Assembly: GCA_947503575.1 (NCBI GenBank)
Contig: CANNDZ010000001.1
Span: 1,054,001-1,118,000, forward strand
Length of the DNA stretch: 64,000 nt
Direction of reading: 5' to 3'
Source of the DNA: an uncultured Kordiimonas sp.
Lineage (GTDB): Bacteria; Pseudomonadota; Alphaproteobacteria; Sphingomonadales; Kordiimonadaceae
A program made the position numbers and the translations under genes. Shown in pieces: positions 60,117 to 64,000 of the stretch (position 1 is the first letter of the stretch; every line of letters starts with the position of its first letter). The notes beneath the pieces are model-generated. The model did no database searches and was not told the DNA's origin. It saw only the letters and a program-made list of their open reading frames with translations.

Positions 60117-60998
60117 ATGGTTAAAGCCATCGACATTGTCTGCAATCCATTTACGGCCCAGGAAATTGCCAAGAAACAGTCTGGTTTCGACAGTAATTTC
60201 ATGGATCAAGTGCGCATGCCCGACTATATGCGTGGCGGCGTTTCCATTGAGGACTATGCGTCAATTATGGATGAAGCGGATGTCGAGCACTCGCTTCTGA
60301 TTGCTGTTCGCGCAGGTGACCAACGCATGCGTGGATCGATCGAAATCCCCTACGAGCAGGTGGCAGAATACTGTCGTCAAATGCCACAGCGGTATTCAGG
60401 GTTAGCAGGCGTAGACCCTTTTCGCGGCATGTCCCAGCTAAGGGACCTGGAATACGCAGTGAATGAATTGGGATTTGTTGGCGCGCACAGCTATCCACAC
60501 TGGTTTCGACTACCGCCAGATGCGTCGCAGTGGTACCCCATTTACGCAAAATGCTGCGAGCTCGACATTCCGATTATGATGCAAGTGGGACAGAATCTCA
60601 TCTATCAGAAGGATGTCCGCTTACCTTCTGTCGCTAAACCAATTCTACTCGATCAGATTGCCATTGATTTCCCGGAGTTGAAAATCGTTGGCATTCATGT
60701 CGGCACACCCTGGGCAGATGAGATGATCGCAATGGCATGGAAGCATGAAAATGTATTCATTGGCATTGATGCTTATGCCCCGCGTCATCTTCCATCGGCA
60801 CTCGTTCATTATATGAATAGTTATGGCCGTGACAAAGTGTTGTTCGGCACTGATTGGCCTGTCATTGACCCCAGACGGGGCGTTGATGAGGTCCGGGCCC
60901 ATGGATTGAGGCCAGAGAGTTATCAGCGTGTTATGCGCGGCAATGCTCTCAGCGTTTTCCCCAGCCTGAATGCTCGATTAGAGACAGCTGATGGCTGA
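60117..60998 (+). CDS. Amidohydrolase-family (amidohydrolase 2) protein
   Basis: A 293-residue TIM-barrel protein of the amidohydrolase 2/decarboxylase type: MGFxGAHSYPHWF-like loop (GFVGAHSYPHWF), GIHVGTPWADEMI, FGTDWPVIDP near the C-terminus. The usual N-terminal metal-binding H-x-H is replaced by VCNPF, so metal binding is altered as in the subgroup lacking it. It may be a decarboxylase or hydrolase of an aromatic or carboxylated intermediate. ATG 60117; the stop overlaps the ligase start by eight bases. Confidence 0.82.
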   Translation: MVKAIDIVCNPFTAQEIAKKQSGFDSNFMDQVRMPDYMRGGVSIEDYASIMDEADVEHSLLIAVRAGDQRMRGSIEIPYEQVAEYCRQMPQRYSGLAGVDPFRGMSQLRDLEYAVNELGFVGAHSYPHWFRLPPDASQWYPIYAKCCELDIPIMMQVGQNLIYQKDVRLPSVAKPILLDQIAIDFPELKIVGIHVGTPWADEMIAMAWKHENVFIGIDAYAPRHLPSALVHYMNSYGRDKVLFGTDWPVIDPRRGVDEVRAHGLRPESYQRVMRGNALSVFPSLNARLETADG

Positions 60999-62532
60999 CA
61001 CGAGAGCGCATATCGGTGATGGGTTTACTCATCTTACACTCAGCAGGGGAATTCGATGCTCGGCCAGAAGGGTGCCTGAGAAGGTAGCCATTGAATTCGA
61101 CGGGCATACCGTAAACTACGGGCAACTCGCTCATAGGATGGATAAGCTCGCTTCTGCCGCTCAATACGAATGGGGTTTGCTACCCGGCGATGTCGTGGCA
61201 CTAATTGCACCCAATTGCGCCGAATACTTGGAGATTGTCTGCGCCCTGTCAGATGTGGGCGTTACAGTGGCAACGCTGAATCCATACCTTACGCCAACTG
61301 AGCTTTTCGCAATTCTTGCTGATTGCAAACCGAAACGCGCAATCATCGCTCGGCAACTCAAAACACTAATTGCAGGTGTTAAAGAGCCCGGCATCCCGGT
61401 CACCCTTCTGGGGAAAGAGTATGAAGCAAAGCTGGAACAGGCAACAGCATCTTTTGTCGTCCCCGACGTTGCTGAGTGGTCCAGTTTTTCAATCTCCTAC
61501 ACCTCAGGCACGACTGGCAGGCCTAAGGGGGTGCAACTGCCGCATCGCAGCCGCGCACTCATGTTCATGGCCATGGACGTGGAATATGGCTGCTTTGGTA
61601 TGGAAGACCGGTTTCTGGCATTGGCCCCCTTGTATCATGGTGCCGGGTTTGCCTTTGCTGCAGCGGCTATCTCATTTGGTGGAACATGTATTCTGTTCGA
61701 TAGTTCGAGGGCGGAAGATATTGTTTCGCGTCTCGCTGAAGGCGATATAACCGGTGTTTTTATGGTGCCAACACATTTCAGCCGATTATTTGAACTCGCA
61801 GATGATCATTTTGGTGGGTTTGCTCAGAAGCATAGATTGAAAACCATCATTTCTAATGCGGCCGCGCTTCCACAGGTATTCAAAGAAAAAACCGTCGCCT
61901 TGTTTGGTGACGGCCTATTGCACGAGACTTATGGTTCAACAGAGGGTGGCATTGTCACCAATATCCGACCAAACAGCCTGATAAAAAAACCAGGGAGTGT
62001 GGGCACGGCATTCGTTCATATGGAAGTTGAGGTTCGTAACGCCGCCGGGGGCCTATGCAAGCCCGGTGAAATAGGTGAGTTGTTTTGCCGGGGCCCATAC
62101 ACCTTCAATGGATACTTGAACAAACCTCAAGAAACCGCCGAAACCATTCAAGACGGATGGGTGACTGTTCAGGACCTTGCTTCCGTCGATGAAGACGGCT
62201 TCATTACCATATGCGGCCGCAAAAAGGACATGATCGTTTCCGGGGGCATCAACATTTACCCTGCAGAGGTTGAAGCAGTTATCTCTGCTATATCAGCTGT
62301 CGAGGAAGTTGCTGTTGTGGGGCTTCCGGACGATGAATGGGGTGAGCGTGTCCATGCATTTATTGTCCGTGGTGGGGACCAGGCACTCTCTGAAAAAGAC
62401 GTATTGTCCACTTGCCGAGACAAATTATCGCGTTTCAAAGTGCCAAGAGGCATCAGTTTCATCGAACAATTGCCCAAAAACGCTACCGGCAAGTTGCTCA
62501 AGCGTGAGTTGCGCGAGATGGAAGTCAAATGA
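60991..62532 (+). CDS. AMP-forming acyl-CoA ligase
   Basis: A 513-residue adenylate-forming enzyme: A3 motif SYTSGTTGRPKGVQL, A5 ETYGSTEGG, A8 GRKKDMIVSGGINIYP, and the catalytic lysine in NATGKLLKRE. It activates an organic acid (fatty, aryl or short-chain) with ATP and CoA. It starts with ATG 60991, overlapping the amidohydrolase. It may activate the product of the hydrolase or the substrate for the pathway. It is the last gene of the operon; no terminator is obvious. Confidence 0.92.
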   Translation: MADTRAHIGDGFTHLTLSRGIRCSARRVPEKVAIEFDGHTVNYGQLAHRMDKLASAAQYEWGLLPGDVVALIAPNCAEYLEIVCALSDVGVTVATLNPYLTPTELFAILADCKPKRAIIARQLKTLIAGVKEPGIPVTLLGKEYEAKLEQATASFVVPDVAEWSSFSISYTSGTTGRPKGVQLPHRSRALMFMAMDVEYGCFGMEDRFLALAPLYHGAGFAFAAAAISFGGTCILFDSSRAEDIVSRLAEGDITGVFMVPTHFSRLFELADDHFGGFAQKHRLKTIISNAAALPQVFKEKTVALFGDGLLHETYGSTEGGIVTNIRPNSLIKKPGSVGTAFVHMEVEVRNAAGGLCKPGEIGELFCRGPYTFNGYLNKPQETAETIQDGWVTVQDLASVDEDGFITICGRKKDMIVSGGINIYPAEVEAVISAISAVEEVAVVGLPDDEWGERVHAFIVRGGDQALSEKDVLSTCRDKLSRFKVPRGISFIEQLPKNATGKLLKRELREMEVK

Positions 62533-62666
62533 CCGCTTTTGGCTGACGGCAGACGCTACCGTGGTTCTATGAGATATTATTAAAGTGTCGTTCAAAGTAG
62601 ATTTTGGCAAACTTGAATTTTGATACGGTTGAAGGTCCAAATAGGTGAGGTGGCTGTCTAGAGCAG

Positions 62667-62850
62667 TTGAAAATGAGTTTTGTGGATCGCAAGATTCACA
62701 CAAAAATTTTCTAGAAAATTTATTGTTCTTATATTCCAATATTTTAACAACCTATCAATCAGGCTCATAACCTGAAGGTCGTAGGTTCATACGAAGCGTA
62801 GCGAATTGACGAAGAAACGGAGGAAACGAAGAGATCAAAGTGAACGATGG
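62667..62850 (+). repeat. Attachment-site repeat, copy 4: flank and tRNA-fMet remnant
   Basis: TTGAAAATGAGTTTT and AAGATTCACACAAAA resemble the left flanks of copies 2 and 3. An AT-rich run leads to TCAGGCTCATAACCTGAAGG (62759-62778) and TCGTAGGTTCA, after which the tRNA sequence is replaced by TACGAAGCGTAGCG-type sequence, as in copy 1. A weak AATCTTGCAC trace of the acceptor side is at about 62853. It is the right border of island 3. Confidence 0.68.
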
Positions 62851-63470
62851 TAAATCTTGCACAGGAATGGCTATAACAGAGAATGTTACTCTGCCGGTAT
62901 TTGTTCTACAACCAGCGAATGAACTTGCCAGCTATTGAAGCATTGTTCGGTGATGTTAACGCACCAATTCCCTGTTTAAGTATAATGAAAGATAGCTTGC
63001 TGGCGCGATACCCCTCGGTAGACAAAGGCTCTTCGCCACAGCTGCATGAAAAGGACAAAAAAATTCCCAGTATTTTCCCTATTTAGCAGCGAAAAATATG
63101 GAGACTGGTTCGTAGCGGACTGCGCCCACCGCCATTATTTTTTTGTTAATGGCTTATTACGCGCCTCTTCTTCCTACCCATGAATTAACTTATCAAACAA
63201 GATCAATGATACTTAAGCAGATACCTGCTTGAAGCGCCGTTAGTATCAAGGTGCAATGCGTATTCATAATAGTCACTCTTTACTCTTTGGCCTCGCGGGT
63301 GCTGTCATACTACTGTGAAACCCTCCGCTTCCGACCTATTCCGTTGAAAAATTCTCTGGAGATGGCTATTTACGGACAGTTGGCGCCCAATCAGTACATT
63401 GAACGAGCTTGTTTTCCCGCCCATGCTGCAGGTTTGGCGGTTATGGGTGGGTGAGAGAGGTGTTTTGGTG
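62851..63470 (+). other. Gene-poor right border with a truncated frame running into the 72-bp repeat
   Basis: A frame from 62883 to 63086 (67 codons, including FYNQRMNLPAIEALFGDVNA) runs into the 72-bp repeat and ends with codons contributed by it, so it looks like a gene cut by insertion. No other coding signal is seen between 63140 and 63470. Confidence 0.35.
63064..63135 (+). repeat. 72-bp direct repeat, right copy
   Basis: TTCCCAGTATTTTCCCTATT ... GCGCCCACCGCCAT repeats 15512-15583 in the same orientation with about four mismatches. It lies 300 bases to the right of the fourth tRNA-fMet remnant. It is the probable right end of the composite island, with the IS1182 gene beyond. Confidence 0.75.
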
Positions 63471-64000
63471 TCACGCAGGTACACCTCTCCCTTCAGTTCT
63501 TGGTGGTTTCCAGATCATTTTAGCCATCTTTCTGAGGTTCAGCGCCGTGGCCACTAGAAGGGAGCTCGTCGTTGGTACCCAAGAGGCCTTGGAGCCGTAG
63601 GCGGTCTAGCTTGAGAATGCGCTTGAGGTGGGCGAAGGCCATTTCTACCTTTTTCCTGTCCTTGCGGGATTGAAGGTAACCGGGTGTGTCTCTGAGTGAG
63701 CGGGCATAGTCACGGTCTTCTTCATGCACCGATCGGGCGACCTTGCGACCCGGCGTGTTGGGACAGCACCTTGGCTTGAGCGCACAACCCGCGCAGTGAT
63801 GATTGCGCGAACGATAAAGGACCGTATTGTCTGTCGTGATCCGCCCTGTTGTGTGGAGTGCATGCCCTGAGGGACAGATATATTCATTCCTGCCTTTATC
63901 GAAGGTTAAGGCTGACCGCGGGAACAGACCTTCCTTACCGGCCGACTTATCCCACACAGGGATATGTGGCTCGATCTCTTTCTTGTCGACAAGCCACGCG
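63471..64000 (-). pseudogene. IS1182-family transposase, C-terminal part with frameshift
   Basis: The minus-strand frame enters from the right edge (WLVDKKEIEPHIPVWDKSAG) and runs through PSGHALHTTGRITTDNT, a cysteine-rich CAGCALKPRCCPN segment, EEDRDYARSLRDTPGYLQSR and FAHLKRILKLDRLRL, the conserved C-terminal parts of IS1182-type DDE transposases. Near 63556 the frame shifts; the true ending (LLVATALNLRKMAKM) is in the next frame to TGA at 63471-63473. The shift makes it probably inactive unless a natural slippage occurs. The 5' part lies outside the window. Confidence 0.8.

Noticed and set aside
63140-63470. Left inverted repeat of the IS1182 element
   Set aside because: No matching partner can be tested because the other end is outside the window; no claim is made.
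1-64000. CRISPR array
   Set aside because: No regularly spaced short repeats with variable spacers were seen; the repeats found are island borders and short operators.

Overview
The window reads as accessory DNA of an alphaproteobacterium, probably a marine one. Supporting signs are RepB-type ParB-like proteins, a serine recombinase/DUF2924/DUF5681 module, a LuxI/LuxR acyl-homoserine-lactone circuit, two large TonB-dependent receptors, a PEP-CTERM protein and a DUF1330-type protein. Base composition is moderate and AT-rich between genes. A Kordiimonas/Emcibacter-like host would fit but is only a guess. No complete rRNA or tRNA gene is present.

Layout. 1-15.3 kb is a reshuffled surface-polysaccharide locus: two ParB-like genes, a WecA-like lipid-carrier sugar-phosphate transferase, a recombinase/ParB-methyltransferase mobile module on the minus strand, a PH-domain protein, a truncated glycosyltransferase, a second broken copy of the ParB gene, a GDP-mannose-3,5-epimerase-like gene, a second WecA copy, an epimerase fragment and an O-antigen ligase. 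15.5-18.4 kb holds mobile-element debris (integrase remnant, truncated ParB/methylase), two unknown genes and an Mrr-like endonuclease divergent from an XRE regulator.

18.5-62.8 kb is a chain of islands separated by four same-orientation copies of the 3' part of a tRNA-fMet gene (18.53, 28.93, 36.04, 62.76 kb). Three of the copies carry the same CACACAAAA-rich left flank, as expected of integrase attachment sites. The whole chain lies between two 72-bp direct repeats (15.51 and 63.06 kb). Island 1 (18.6-28.7 kb) is a quorum-sensing and peptide-secretion unit: AHL synthase, two LuxR regulators, a receptor-like protein without a DNA-binding domain, an HlyD-type adaptor, a C39-peptidase ABC exporter, three small double-glycine-leader precursors with a CxGxC core, and a leaderless 38-residue relative. 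Island 2 (29.3-36.0 kb) has a TPR/2OG-Fe(II) oxygenase and a TonB receptor. Island 3 (36.1-62.7 kb) opens with two paralogous TetR regulators and a tight operon in which three different proteins (FMN glutamate-synthase-like, ferric-reductase-like membrane protein, ThDP enzyme) each carry a Rieske [2Fe-2S] domain. It continues with MORN, TPR-lipoprotein, PEP-CTERM and LCAT-like lipase genes, a zone of decayed genes, and an IclR-linked catabolic operon (fused E1 dehydrogenase, free lipoyl protein, TonB receptor, hydrolase, DUF1330-like protein, amidohydrolase, acyl-CoA ligase).

The strongest candidates for undescribed biology are the triple-Rieske operon (37.9-44.2 kb) and the quorum-sensing-linked CxGxC peptide cluster (18.9-28.1 kb). 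All functions are inferred from sequence motifs read by eye; no database search was possible.
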